Below are positions 24,333 through 33,497 of a stretch of DNA of 40,270 nucleotides, in pieces (the stretch's first letter is position 1; each line of letters opens with the position of its first letter). Below the pieces are notes generated by a model. That model worked only from the letters and a program-made list of their open reading frames with translations, did not search any database and was not told the origin of the DNA. The translations under genes were made by a program, and so were the position numbers. Source of the stretch: an uncultured Bacilli bacterium (GTDB lineage Bacteria; Bacillota_I; Bacilli_A; RF39; UBA660); assembly GCA_947626515.1 (NCBI GenBank), contig CANQSL010000008.1:1-40270 (forward strand), in the 5' to 3' direction.

Positions 24333-25085
24333 TCAAAATTTAGTTTCTAATTTTAATTTATCTGTCAAAGTCGCAATAAATTCACTATTAGTTGGTCTTG
24401 CCTTATCATAATCTACACTATGTCCAAAAACTTCTTCCATTAAATCATAGTCTCCTCTATTCCAACTAATTTCTATTGCATGTCTTATTGCTCTTTCAAC
24501 TCTACTACTCGTAGTATTAAATTTAGATGCAATTTCTGGATACATTTCCTTGGTAATAGCTCCCAATAAACTAGGATCGTTATACATAAGACCTATACCT
24601 TCTCTAATATATTCATAACCTTTTATATGTGATGGTACACCTAAAGAGTGTAAAAGATTAGAAATTGCAGATTGTAATTGTCTATTTTTATCTACTATAT
24701 TTTCCTGTCTAATATTTAAATTTAATATTTGGCTTTCCAAATCTTTTAAATCAAATGGTTTTAACATAAAATAATTAATATTATAAAGACTTATTTGTTT
24801 TATAACATCTAAAGAATTATATCCTGTTAAAACTATTATATCTTTGTCTATTTTATTTGCTCTCATATCTTTAATTAGACTCATACCATCCTTATTAGAC
24901 AAAATCAAATCTGTAATAACCACATCAAATTTATTTGGAAATGTTTTAATAAAATTTGATGCTTCTAAACCATCACTAAATTTTTTAACTACATTGATTA
25001 CTGCGTGACTGCTAAAATACTGCTCCATACTTCTTAATTGTTCTTTATCAGAATCAATTAGTACTACACGTATTTTATTTTTCAT
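24333..25085 (-). CDS. spo0A: Sporulation master response regulator Spo0A
   Basis: A 250-residue response regulator. ATG 25085 follows AAGGAG. The receiver (1-120) has D59 as phospho-acceptor, T87 and K109; the usual DD pair is D11-S12, and the MP-x-x-DG motif reads LSNKDG. The Spo0A-specific DNA-binding domain (145-250) is very typical: GYEYIREGIGLMY, then SSRVERAIRHAIEISWNRG (193-211), the recognition helix, and a conserved C-terminal ARPTNSEFIA. It would switch genes on or off at 0A boxes as cells enter sporulation. A 0A box and a good promoter lie upstream. Downstream is the Clp-like gene, separated by a hairpin. Confidence 0.95.
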   Translation of the reverse strand: MKNKIRVVLIDSDKEQLRSMEQYFSSHAVINVVKKFSDGLEASNFIKTFPNKFDVVITDLILSNKDGMSLIKDMRANKIDKDIIVLTGYNSLDVIKQISLYNINYFMLKPFDLKDLESQILNLNIRQENIVDKNRQLQSAISNLLHSLGVPSHIKGYEYIREGIGLMYNDPSLLGAITKEMYPEIASKFNTTSSRVERAIRHAIEISWNRGDYDLMEEVFGHSVDYDKARPTNSEFIATLTDKLKLETKF

Positions 25086-25150
25086 ATTATTCTCCTTTTT
25101 CCCACGCAAATTAATTATAGTATATAAAGTGACAAATTAAAAGAATATAT

Positions 25151-25178
25151 ATTGTAAAGTTCTGTAAATATATGTCAA
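25151..25178 (-). promoter_or_regulatory. Promoter of spo0A
   Basis: Leftward -35 TTGACA (25178-25173), 16-nt spacer and -10 TACAAT (25156-25151). Leader of about 60 nt to ATG 25085. Confidence 0.6.
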
Positions 25179-25191
25179 TTAATGTAATATT

Positions 25192-25199
25192 TTGTCGAA
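25192..25199 (-). promoter_or_regulatory. Candidate 0A box (Spo0A binding site)
   Basis: TTGTCGAA on the plus strand (25192-25199) contains the 0A core TGTCGAA and lies 13 bp upstream of the spo0A -35 and immediately after the stop codon of the S41 protease gene. Autoregulation by Spo0A is the natural reading; binding is not tested. Confidence 0.6.
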
Positions 25200-26390
25200 T
25201 TATTCTGTTAATATTCTTAAAGCTTCGTTTATTTGATTATCATTTTCTTCAATTGGATTATTTAAAAAATTTTCATCAAGCTTAACCTCAACATCTGGTT
25301 TTAGTCCAATTTCATCAATACAATCTCCATTTGAAGTATACCATTTCGCCGAAGTGTATTTAATCATAGTACCATCATCTAATTTTCCTGTTGTTTGTAC
25401 TTTTCCTTTACCATAACTCTTCGTTCCTACTAAAGTTGCACCATAACTATATTTTAAAGAACTTGCTAATATTTCACTTGCAGACGCTGTCGCACCATTA
25501 ATTAAAACAACAATTGGATAATTCCTACTTGTTTCAGTAGTATCCTTATAATCAGTAGTCTTTGTTTTTGATTTAATAGAATACATCAATGCGTTCTTTT
25601 TCAAAAAGAGTTCAACAATATTAGTACAAGAATTTAAATATCCTCCTGTATTTCCTCTTAAATCGATTATCAATGAATCAATTCCTTCTTTCTCCATACT
25701 TAATAGAGTTGATTCTACTTGAACATCTAATGTATCCGAAAATGCCTCTAAATACATATACCCAACTTTTTTTCCATTATATTCTTTTATAGAGGAAGTC
25801 AGTGCTGGCTGTATCAATACTTTTTTTTCAATAGTAAATTCTTTTTCTTCTTCTCCACGCAATATTTTAAATTTTATAGTACTTTCATCAGTTTTGACCA
25901 AACTAGTAGCATAAGCCAAATCTTTTCCACTCAAATCATTATCATTAATTGAAAGTATTATATCGTCTGGTTGCAAGCCAGCTTCACTTGCAGGACTGTT
26001 ATCTAAAACTTCATCAATAAATATTTGTTCATTTTCATTAGTTTTAATAACTATTCCTACGCCTTCATAAGTTCCAGTTAATCTCTCATTTAATGAATAA
26101 GTTGCATCTTCATCCATATAAATAGTATAATCATCTCCAGTATAATTTAACATTCCATTTATTGCGGCATCAACTAATTCATTTTCATCTAAATCTTCAT
26201 AATATTCATCTAATAATTTATTATAAGTATTAATAAATTGATTTATGTATTTATTATTAGTTGTAGTAACTTTTCCTGTTGTATTAAGTTTTCCATATAC
26301 TAATGACCCTGTTACTAAAGATAATATTATACTAGATATACCAACAATAACTAAAAGTTGAGGTAAACTTATTTTTATTTGATTTTTCAT
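25200..26390 (-). CDS. S41 family carboxy-terminal processing protease with PDZ domain
   Basis: A 396-residue membrane-anchored serine protease. Residues 10-32 form an N-terminal anchor helix. Residues 104-190 are a PDZ domain (GVGIVIKTNE, SPASEAGLQPDDIILSIND). The S41 protease domain has IDLRGNTGG (242-250), the Ser S303 in NGATASASEI and the general base K328 in YGKGKVQ, 25 residues apart as in Prc/CtpB. It is the gene directly upstream of spo0A, the position of spoIVB in Bacillus. Relatives of the CtpB type cleave a sporulation checkpoint protein; that role here is inferred. It is separated from gene 26428-26937 by a terminator only 15 nt before its start. Confidence 0.9.
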   Translation of the reverse strand: MKNQIKISLPQLLVIVGISSIILSLVTGSLVYGKLNTTGKVTTTNNKYINQFINTYNKLLDEYYEDLDENELVDAAINGMLNYTGDDYTIYMDEDATYSLNERLTGTYEGVGIVIKTNENEQIFIDEVLDNSPASEAGLQPDDIILSINDNDLSGKDLAYATSLVKTDESTIKFKILRGEEEKEFTIEKKVLIQPALTSSIKEYNGKKVGYMYLEAFSDTLDVQVESTLLSMEKEGIDSLIIDLRGNTGGYLNSCTNIVELFLKKNALMYSIKSKTKTTDYKDTTETSRNYPIVVLINGATASASEILASSLKYSYGATLVGTKSYGKGKVQTTGKLDDGTMIKYTSAKWYTSNGDCIDEIGLKPDVEVKLDENFLNNPIEENDNQINEALRILTE

Positions 26391-26404
26391 AAACTATCCT
26401 CCAT

Positions 26405-26428
26405 TAAAAAAGATGTGTACACATCTTT
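26405..26428 (-). terminator. Terminator between the thioredoxin-like protein and the S41 protease
   Basis: A perfect palindrome AAAGATGTGT/ACACATCTTT (26409-26428) followed leftward by a run of U (26410-26405). The GGAGG site of the protease gene begins within about 5 nt, so no promoter fits between them. Confidence 0.75.
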
Positions 26429-26937
26429 TATTTTAAAATGCTTTTAATACTATCAAAATCACTATAGCACTCAGTTACTTTTCCATCTTTGATTTTATAT
26501 AATGTAGGACCAGTAACACTTACTTCTTTACTATTTTTAGGAGTTTTATTTAATGTATCTTTTAAAGCACCATTATTAATTTTTAAATCTAAATTAACAT
26601 AATATGTTTTTATATAATTTTCACTTGATCTATATATATTTAATAAAGTATCATATTTCATTCCATCATCTTCTTTTGAATAAAGTATGACATAATACTC
26701 ATCTTCTACTCTATTAAACATAGTACCAACTATAGCGCTATCATAATCAATTTCAGCAGTTGCAGTCGATGTGTCACTTTTTTTAATTAAATCTTTATCA
26801 ACTAATTTTTCGGTTAAAAAATATATTCCAACACAAATTAAAATAACTATAACTAACAATATTATTAAATTTCTAATTTGAGTCATATCTTCATTAACCT
26901 GTTTTTTTTGTTTTAATACTCTTTTTTTATTTGCCAT
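26428..26937 (-). CDS. Membrane-anchored protein with thioredoxin-like fold, no active-site cysteines
   Basis: A 169-residue protein; ATG 26937 follows AGGTGG and the GTG 9 nt upstream is not used. Residues 1-20 are basic and cytoplasmic, about 22-43 are a membrane helix, and the rest is outside. The outer part looks thioredoxin-like: an early strand YYVILYSKEDD, a later YYVNLDL, then VTGPTLYKIKDGKVTE, where the Pro before Thr-Leu mimics the thioredoxin cis-proline loop. No CXXC is present, so it is unlikely to be a redox enzyme. It lies 43 nt after the carboxypeptidase-like gene and may be in its operon. Confidence 0.6.
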   Translation of the reverse strand: MANKKRVLKQKKQVNEDMTQIRNLIILLVIVILICVGIYFLTEKLVDKDLIKKSDTSTATAEIDYDSAIVGTMFNRVEDEYYVILYSKEDDGMKYDTLLNIYRSSENYIKTYYVNLDLKINNGALKDTLNKTPKNSKEVSVTGPTLYKIKDGKVTECYSDFDSIKSILK

Positions 26938-26989
26938 ATAAACCACCTAATAGTTATTTTACCACATAAAATGAATTTAACAAATAGTT

Positions 26990-28546
26990 TTATTTAGTAA
27001 ATTTAGTATTTGCCACTGTTGTATATTCAATATTAGAATCATTTTCTTTATGCATTATATATTTTGATTTATACATATATTTTATTTCTTTTATAGTTTT
27101 TAACATATTCATACATGCTTTCATATTAGATTCCATAGTAAGATTATAGTTTCCATATCTATCTCCATAAGGTCCTATAGGATTGCCACCCATTTTAGAT
27201 AACTCTAATAAAAATGCACCTATAAAAGTTTTTCTAAGTAAATCTCCAACTCCTGTTGGAACAGTTGGATAACCAGTAGTTTTATAAGCTAAATTAGAAA
27301 CTGTATCATCACTATTCATTTTTTCTTTATAAACTTCACCAGTTGTTTTAGTATACTCTGTTGCTAAAATATTATTAATTAAAAAACTAAAATCTCTTTC
27401 AACATATCCACCATTTTCTATAATTTCTGTATCTTTTTTCTCATCATAATGAGGATATAAAAAGAGTAAGCCTCCCGTTCCATGACAATTTATTGATGCA
27501 AAATTTAATCCAAATTCATCTTGCTTAAATAAAAAACTTAATAAAGCTTTATTTTCTTCAGCAAAAGTAAACTCTGCATCCATATCATAATTTGGCATGC
27601 CCTGGGGACCAGGTATAGATTTAATAATATTATTATATTTAGATCCGGCATATACTACCTTTTCATTTTTTATTCTATTTTTAAAAATCTCATAATAAAT
27701 TGGGTTATTATCATTTAAGTTTACACCATCAGCATTAGAAAGAAAATTAGCAAGAGTACTTAGAGGGAAATCACCTTTTGAGTATATTCTTGTAATTTTT
27801 TCTTTTAATATTTTATGTGCTTCATCTTTTTCTGGAATACAATCCAAAGTAACATTTTCAAACATTTTTTGATGTTGTTTTTCTAAAGATATAGTGGTTT
27901 GATTATTAAAAACGGTTTCCCAAGCTTCTTTAATAATTTTTGAATCATTTATTTGTAACTCATTTTCAATAAAATTAGCAAATGTTTCAATATCAATTTC
28001 TTTTTTCGTACTAAAATCAAACCAAAATTTATTAATTATAGGCGTTGGTTCTATTGAATAATGTTGAGCGCAAGTTTTTATAACATTATTAATAGATGCA
28101 TAAATTATATTATCATTGCGCATTGCAACATAATATTGTTTTGAAAATTTTTCTATTTCTTCTTCAGTCATTTTTCCCATAATTTGATCTAAAGCATATG
28201 TAGTTACATAAAAACTTTCTGGATTTTGTAGAGGAATAAAATCTATAGTATAAGTATTATAATCAAAGTTCTCAAAATCGCCATTTCCTAATGCCATATT
28301 TTCCATTAATTGAGTAACAAAATCTACGCCAATTATTTCATCTCCATGACAACCACCCATATAAAGGATATGAATAGGACCGCGACCAATAGTATAATGA
28401 TCTATATTAAAGCCACATGATGACTTTCCTATAGGCTCTTGTTTAGTAACTTTAAATTTATTATTTTTATTATTAACTATTTTATCTAGTCTTCGGTTTA
28501 ATTTATCATAATTTAGAATTTCATATCTTATGTCAAATTTTTCCAT
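26990..28546 (-). CDS. M14-type zinc carboxypeptidase-like protein
   Basis: A 518-residue protein with zinc-site motifs of the M14 family: GGCHGDE (65-71) gives the first ligands H67 and E70, and the third is H355 in SINCHGTGG. NPE (108-110) resembles the substrate-binding part. The 285 residues between the first and third ligands are far more than the usual about 110, because of a large mostly helical insertion near 120-300. No signal peptide is visible, so it may act inside the cell. It follows the alcohol dehydrogenase gene by 11 nt (operon). It could trim peptides, peptidoglycan or modified substrates; the true substrate is unknown. Confidence 0.75.
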   Translation of the reverse strand: MEKFDIRYEILNYDKLNRRLDKIVNNKNNKFKVTKQEPIGKSSCGFNIDHYTIGRGPIHILYMGGCHGDEIIGVDFVTQLMENMALGNGDFENFDYNTYTIDFIPLQNPESFYVTTYALDQIMGKMTEEEIEKFSKQYYVAMRNDNIIYASINNVIKTCAQHYSIEPTPIINKFWFDFSTKKEIDIETFANFIENELQINDSKIIKEAWETVFNNQTTISLEKQHQKMFENVTLDCIPEKDEAHKILKEKITRIYSKGDFPLSTLANFLSNADGVNLNDNNPIYYEIFKNRIKNEKVVYAGSKYNNIIKSIPGPQGMPNYDMDAEFTFAEENKALLSFLFKQDEFGLNFASINCHGTGGLLFLYPHYDEKKDTEIIENGGYVERDFSFLINNILATEYTKTTGEVYKEKMNSDDTVSNLAYKTTGYPTVPTGVGDLLRKTFIGAFLLELSKMGGNPIGPYGDRYGNYNLTMESNMKACMNMLKTIKEIKYMYKSKYIMHKENDSNIEYTTVANTKFTK

Positions 28547-28557
28547 TTTTACCCTCT

Positions 28558-29577
28558 TTAAGGTTTAACAATAATTTTTACAGCTGAATCCTTTCCACTA
28601 GTTAAACGTTCAAAAGATTCTTGAACTCTCTCTAAAGGGACAATATCATCTATATACTTTTCGACTTTCAGTTTCCCTTTTGATATCATATTTATAACAT
28701 CTTCAAATTCCTCAACTGTATATGCAATAGCGCCTTGCATAGTAACTTCAGCCATTACAGGCACAACCATAGGAACTGTTATCGGTGTTAAAGAAACACC
28801 TACTAATACAATTGTTCCGCCTGGTTTTACCAAAGTCATAGCCTCACTTACAGCTGGACCATTACCACAACATTCTATTACAATATCAAATCCACCTTTT
28901 GTTTTTTCTATAAGTGTTGGAATTGTTTTTTCATCTAAAGCATCATAATATTCTTTTACCGCGCCAAAACTAACAGCTTTTTTGCCTCTTTCCTTATTAG
29001 CTTCAACAACAGCAATATAACTTGCTCCTTTTATTTTTGCAAATTCTGCTGACATCAATCCAATTATTCCTGCACCTATTATTAAAACTTTTTCTTTACC
29101 TTTCATATTAGCTAGATTAACTGCATGCAAACTTACCGCACTCGGTTCCACCATTGCAGCTTGTTCAAATTTAACATTATCTGGCAATTTTTTTACCATA
29201 TCTGGTCTACAACTAGAATACTCGGCAAAAGCACCAGAATTGTCTAAAGATAATCCAACTGCTTTTTCCCACGTTTTTCTACAATATTGAGGATTTCCTG
29301 ATTTACACGGTTCACACTCTCCACATGGGCTAATTGGTAATCCAGTAATTCTATCTCCAACTTTTAAATCTTTTCTATCTCCAGGATCAACTACTGTTCC
29401 AGCAAATTCATGTCCCATAACTAATCCTACTGGCTCACCACTATCCCAATAATGAATGTCTGAGCCACATATTCCTGCCGCCTTTACTTTAAAAACTACA
29501 TTTCCTTTTTTTACACTTGGTGTATCTATCTCTGATACTTTAAGTTTCTTTTTATCGACTATTTTAACACATTTCAT
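28558..29577 (-). CDS. Zinc-dependent medium-chain alcohol/polyol dehydrogenase
   Basis: A 339-residue enzyme of the medium-chain dehydrogenase family. ATG 29577 follows AAGGAG with suitable spacing; the ATG 6 nt before it is too close. Catalytic zinc residues are C37 (GICGSD) with the GHE motif at 55-57 and E143; the structural zinc is held by C85, C88, C91 and C99. The NAD(P) site is GAGIIG (167-172). The sequence fits the sorbitol/threonine/butanediol dehydrogenase group; the exact substrate cannot be assigned. It heads an operon with the carboxypeptidase-like gene. Confidence 0.9.
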   Translation of the reverse strand: MKCVKIVDKKKLKVSEIDTPSVKKGNVVFKVKAAGICGSDIHYWDSGEPVGLVMGHEFAGTVVDPGDRKDLKVGDRITGLPISPCGECEPCKSGNPQYCRKTWEKAVGLSLDNSGAFAEYSSCRPDMVKKLPDNVKFEQAAMVEPSAVSLHAVNLANMKGKEKVLIIGAGIIGLMSAEFAKIKGASYIAVVEANKERGKKAVSFGAVKEYYDALDEKTIPTLIEKTKGGFDIVIECCGNGPAVSEAMTLVKPGGTIVLVGVSLTPITVPMVVPVMAEVTMQGAIAYTVEEFEDVINMISKGKLKVEKYIDDIVPLERVQESFERLTSGKDSAVKIIVKP

Positions 29578-29607
29578 AATCATTTCTCCTTTTTTATCTT
29601 TACAATA

Positions 29608-29636
29608 ATTATAAATCATTTGTTAAGCATTTACAA
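29608..29636 (-). promoter_or_regulatory. Promoter of the dehydrogenase operon
   Basis: Leftward -35 TTGTAA (29636-29631), 17-nt spacer, -10 TATAAT (29613-29608). AAGC and GCTT flank the -35, so the imperfect palindrome AAGC-N9-GCTT could be an operator. Confidence 0.5.
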
Positions 29637-29774
29637 CGCTTCACCAAATTGTTTACATTAAATTGCACGTAAAATTATAAAAAATCTAATATTTATTTTA
29701 CATTAAAAAATATTTATATTTATCTAATTTGTATTAAATATTCTAATATGTTATAATTTTTAAGAGGTTTTTTT

Positions 29775-31265
29775 ATGGATGTAATTAATTCAATTATAAA
29801 AGCAATTGGTAGTTTTTATTCTACTGGAAATAAAATTAATAGTATTATTGGAACTATATTTGCAATTGCTGTATTATATAAACCAATTTATTTTGTATTG
29901 GGAATGTTTTTTACTAGAAAGTTTAAACCAGCTAAAAAGAAGCATAAATATGGTATAGTCATAGCTGCAAGAAATGAAAAAGCTGTTATAGGCAACTTAA
30001 TAGATAGTATTAATAAACAAGATTATCCTAAAGACTTATACAAAGTATTTGTAGTAGCGGATAATTGTACTGATAATACTGCTGAAATTGCACGTAAAAA
30101 AGGTGCAATATGTTATGAAAGATTTGATGAAGAGCATAGAACAAAAGGTTACGCTCTAGAATTTTTATTTAATAACATCGATAAAGATTATGGAATAGAA
30201 AGTTATGAAGGATATTTCGTATTCGATGCGGATAATTTATTAAAATCAAATTATATATCAAAAATGAATGATGCATTTGACTCAGGAGAAAAAATTATTA
30301 CTTCATATAGAAATACAAAAAATTTTGACGAAAATTGGATAGCATCGACATATGCTCTTCATTGGATAAGATCTAGTAGAATTAATCATAGGGCAAGAAG
30401 TATTTTAAGATTAGCTACTAACATACAAGGTACAGGATTTTTGTTTTCAAATGAAATAGTAAAAAATGGTTGGCATTATATTTCATTAACAGAAGATAGA
30501 GCATTGACAGTAGATGCAGTTGCTCAAGGATATGAAATTTCTTATCAAGATGAAGCAGAATTTTTTGATGAACAACCAGTAAATTTAAAAATAGCTTTAA
30601 GACAGAGACTTCGTTGGTCAAAAGGACATTTACAAGCTTTCTTAGAAACTGGTCCTTATCTTTTTATGAATATATTTTTTGGTAAAAAATTTATAAAAAC
30701 AAATTGGGATAAAAAAAATGTTAATAAAAGTACAGTTAAAAATAAGTATATAGAGTCAATTAGACATAGATTTGCATCTTTTGATATATTAGTGCAAACA
30801 ACACCACTAACATTAATTAATTTAATAAGATGGATGATATTTTCATTATTTATATATTCTTGTTTTACGTATACAAATGGTATTGCAAATGTTTCTATGT
30901 TTAGTGGTGGATCATACTTACCAAAGATGCTAAGAAATTTATTTAACATTAGAATCAATATAAATCCTGGTTTGTATGCTATGTTTATAGGATTTGTAAT
31001 TACAGTTTGGTTTAGATTGCTTTATAGAATTGGTGTTTATTTTGCTAATATGTTAACAGCTGTTTATCTATTTATAATCGAAGAGGCTAGAATTAAAAAA
31101 ATGAGTTTAAAGAAAAAAATATTATATACATTAACTTGGCCTACATTTGATATGATTGGTAGATATACAATGTATTTAGCTGTATTTATGAATGTAACAT
31201 GGAAACCTATACCACACGAAAGTAAAGTAACAATAGATGATTTAAATAAGGTCGGTAAGCAATGA
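29775..31265 (+). CDS. Membrane glycosyltransferase family 2 protein
   Basis: A 496-residue processive-type glycosyltransferase. An N-terminal membrane helix at about 22-46 precedes the GT-A domain: IVIAARNE (61-68), VADNCTDNT (94-102) with D96, the DAD motif (151-153), TED (239-241) and QRLRW (277-281), the set of polysaccharide synthases. The C-terminal part has about four helices (340-370, 400-450 and 460-480). It would link sugar units from UDP- or dTDP-sugars to a polymer or lipid at the membrane, as in hyaluronan, poly-N-acetylglucosamine or cellulose synthases. The product is unknown. The downstream small gene overlaps its stop by 4 nt. Confidence 0.9.
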   Translation: MDVINSIIKAIGSFYSTGNKINSIIGTIFAIAVLYKPIYFVLGMFFTRKFKPAKKKHKYGIVIAARNEKAVIGNLIDSINKQDYPKDLYKVFVVADNCTDNTAEIARKKGAICYERFDEEHRTKGYALEFLFNNIDKDYGIESYEGYFVFDADNLLKSNYISKMNDAFDSGEKIITSYRNTKNFDENWIASTYALHWIRSSRINHRARSILRLATNIQGTGFLFSNEIVKNGWHYISLTEDRALTVDAVAQGYEISYQDEAEFFDEQPVNLKIALRQRLRWSKGHLQAFLETGPYLFMNIFFGKKFIKTNWDKKNVNKSTVKNKYIESIRHRFASFDILVQTTPLTLINLIRWMIFSLFIYSCFTYTNGIANVSMFSGGSYLPKMLRNLFNIRININPGLYAMFIGFVITVWFRLLYRIGVYFANMLTAVYLFIIEEARIKKMSLKKKILYTLTWPTFDMIGRYTMYLAVFMNVTWKPIPHESKVTIDDLNKVGKQ

Positions 31266-31456
31266 AAGATTATATTTATCAATTTTATAATGAAGGTTTC
31301 GCTACTACATTTTATATTAAACCTACTAATTTTATAAATAAAAAATTAAAAAATAAGAGATTAAAAAAAATTATCTTAGTTATATATAAAATATTATATA
31401 CAATTGTTATGATATCAATTGGAATTATTGTATTAATTACAAAATTAAAAATATAA
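31262..31456 (+). CDS. 64-residue membrane protein coupled to the glycosyltransferase
   Basis: The ATG overlaps the stop codon of the glycosyltransferase gene (ATGA at 31262-31265), which suggests translational coupling. The basic N-terminal half is followed by one membrane helix of about 20 residues (40-60, IILVIYKILYTIVMISIGII). Probably a small partner or stabiliser of the glycosyltransferase complex, but no family can be named. Confidence 0.65.
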   Translation: MKDYIYQFYNEGFATTFYIKPTNFINKKLKNKRLKKIILVIYKILYTIVMISIGIIVLITKLKI

Positions 31457-31477
31457 AAAAGCCATTTTGGCTTTTTT
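31456..31477. terminator. Bidirectional terminator
   Basis: AAAAAGCC/GGCTTTTTT stem-loop (31456-31463 with 31469-31477) between convergent genes, with T-runs on both sides. Confidence 0.8.
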
Positions 31478-33422
31478 ATTTACTTTTAAAATAGTTATAT
31501 TTTAACGTCAAATCATTCTTTTTAGTTATAGTATCTATATAATGATTTTTTTCTTCTAATTTTTCTAAACTTATTTTTTTATCATTCTTAACTTCACCAT
31601 TTTCAACATATACATTGCCATCATACCAAGAATAATCACTAAAGAAAACTATCCCTTCATAATCAGGATCCAAAGCATCTTTTTCTAAATAATTGTTAGT
31701 ATTATATTTAACTCCAAATAAATTAAGTATTGTTGGAAGTATATTTAATTGTGAAGTTACTTCTTTTATTGTATTCTTTTTCTTATCACTAGTCCAAATA
31801 AAGAACGGAGTATGATTAATCAAATTATTTGATGTTTCTTTATATTTATCTAATATTGTTTGATCCTCTAAAGTATATAAATAATGATCTGTAAATACGA
31901 CTATTACTGTATCATCTAAAAGACCTTTTTCATCTAAATTTTCTATTAATAGTTGCATCATATAATCTGTTTCTGTAGCTTGTTTTCGCGCACAATCTTC
32001 TTCAGTCATATCACTGTAATCTACTTCTACTTCACTCGAAGCTACCTCCATATCATTTAACATTTTACAAACTCCTTTTGAGCTAGAAAAAGGTAAGTGC
32101 CCAGAGTATGTAATAATATAATCTACAAATTTATTATCCTTATCAAATAATAGTTCGTTGAATTTTTGATTAAGTATTAACTCTCTATCTAATTGATATG
32201 ATTTATCTGAATATTTATCTATATCGATAAGACCATAGTAATGATCATATCCCCAATTTAAATAATTTACTGTTCTTGAATAGTACTCCCCTGTATTCAT
32301 ATGAAATGCGTTAACCATATATCCCATATCTTTAAATATTTTTGCTAAAGAATTAGGAAATTCATTTTTATTAAAAGAATATGCATTTTTATTATATGAT
32401 AGAGGTGTAATATAACCAGTATTAACAGCAAATTCTGAATTAAATGTACTTCCTCCACCATTATAATAAGAATAATGATTAGTAAAATTATATGAATTAT
32501 TCATCATATTATATAAAGTTGGAGTATCTTCTTCAGTTACTAACCAATTATCCATTCCTTCTAATTGTACTAATATTAAATTTTTATCTTTAAATATACC
32601 AGTATATTTATTTTCATGATAATTTTCTTCTAAATATATAGAATCTAGAAATTCTGTATCTTCATAATTCTCTTGTTCTTCTGTTTTTAAAAATGTAATA
32701 TAAAAGTTTCTAATAGAATATTCATATAATCCTGTTATTTTTATACTTTTATTATTATCATTAAATGAATTATATATGTTTCTTGGATTTCTCCAACTTG
32801 CCCAATTTAATTCAGTATTAGCTTTTCCTAAAGTTAAAGGAATAAATAAATGTATAATTATAACTATAACTATAATTCTAAATGCTAATTTAAAATTATT
32901 TTTTTCTATTTTAGGCATTTTTTTAACACCTAAAATTATAAAGAATATAATAGCTATTATTGCAATATAAACCAGTTTATTACAATTTTTTAATGCGTCT
33001 AACATATAAGGAGAGCCCTCACTAGCAGATTCTATTAGACTAAAGTCAAAAAAATTGTTAGTTATAGAATAATACACATTATTTACTAAAAACATAACTA
33101 AAAATAATATATTAAAAAATACGTAAACTATCTTTCCATAATATTTTTTAAATGATAAAGATAATCCTATAAACAAAGTTATCCAATTTAAACTAAATAA
33201 TATTGGAGATATAAATCTATAATTTACATAACTTATATCTCTTGCAAATAAAAAGGTAAAGAAATCCATTAATACAAAAGGTATAATCATCCATATCAAA
33301 TATGATTCTAATATATATTTTATTTTATCTTTTATATTATTAAATAATTTTTTAAATTTTATATATAATAAAGCTTTCTTTATTTTTTTCTTCTTATATT
33401 TCCTTTTTTTCTTTACTTCCAT
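31476..33422 (-). CDS. LtaS-family lipoteichoic acid synthase or phosphoglycerol transferase, copy 1
   Basis: A 648-residue polytopic sulfatase-like enzyme. The first about 200 residues carry five to six membrane helices after a highly basic start; the extracellular catalytic domain begins near 275. The nucleophile is T326 in the GGGSTFNSEF motif, E288 lies in LVQLEGMD, and later motifs (VFTDHYLY, HTPFFIWT) supply metal ligands. LtaS enzymes transfer glycerol phosphate from phosphatidylglycerol to build lipoteichoic acid. A related gene lies at 37034-39028. The sequence cannot tell LtaS from a transferase that modifies other polymers. Confidence 0.88.
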   Translation of the reverse strand: MEVKKKRKYKKKKIKKALLYIKFKKLFNNIKDKIKYILESYLIWMIIPFVLMDFFTFLFARDISYVNYRFISPILFSLNWITLFIGLSLSFKKYYGKIVYVFFNILFLVMFLVNNVYYSITNNFFDFSLIESASEGSPYMLDALKNCNKLVYIAIIAIIFFIILGVKKMPKIEKNNFKLAFRIIVIVIIIHLFIPLTLGKANTELNWASWRNPRNIYNSFNDNNKSIKITGLYEYSIRNFYITFLKTEEQENYEDTEFLDSIYLEENYHENKYTGIFKDKNLILVQLEGMDNWLVTEEDTPTLYNMMNNSYNFTNHYSYYNGGGSTFNSEFAVNTGYITPLSYNKNAYSFNKNEFPNSLAKIFKDMGYMVNAFHMNTGEYYSRTVNYLNWGYDHYYGLIDIDKYSDKSYQLDRELILNQKFNELLFDKDNKFVDYIITYSGHLPFSSSKGVCKMLNDMEVASSEVEVDYSDMTEEDCARKQATETDYMMQLLIENLDEKGLLDDTVIVVFTDHYLYTLEDQTILDKYKETSNNLINHTPFFIWTSDKKKNTIKEVTSQLNILPTILNLFGVKYNTNNYLEKDALDPDYEGIVFFSDYSWYDGNVYVENGEVKNDKKISLEKLEEKNHYIDTITKKNDLTLKYNYFKSK

Positions 33423-33470
33423 ATAATCACCATACGTACATTATACTACAACTTTATTTTTTTTCAATTA

Positions 33471-33497
33471 AAAGAAAAAATAGAATTTTCTATTTTT
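33471..33497 (-). terminator. Terminator after the lipoprotein gene
   Basis: AAAAATAGAA/TTCTATTTTT stem (33476-33485 with 33488-33497) followed leftward by a U-rich run; the stem overlaps the last codons of the lipoprotein gene. Confidence 0.65.
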
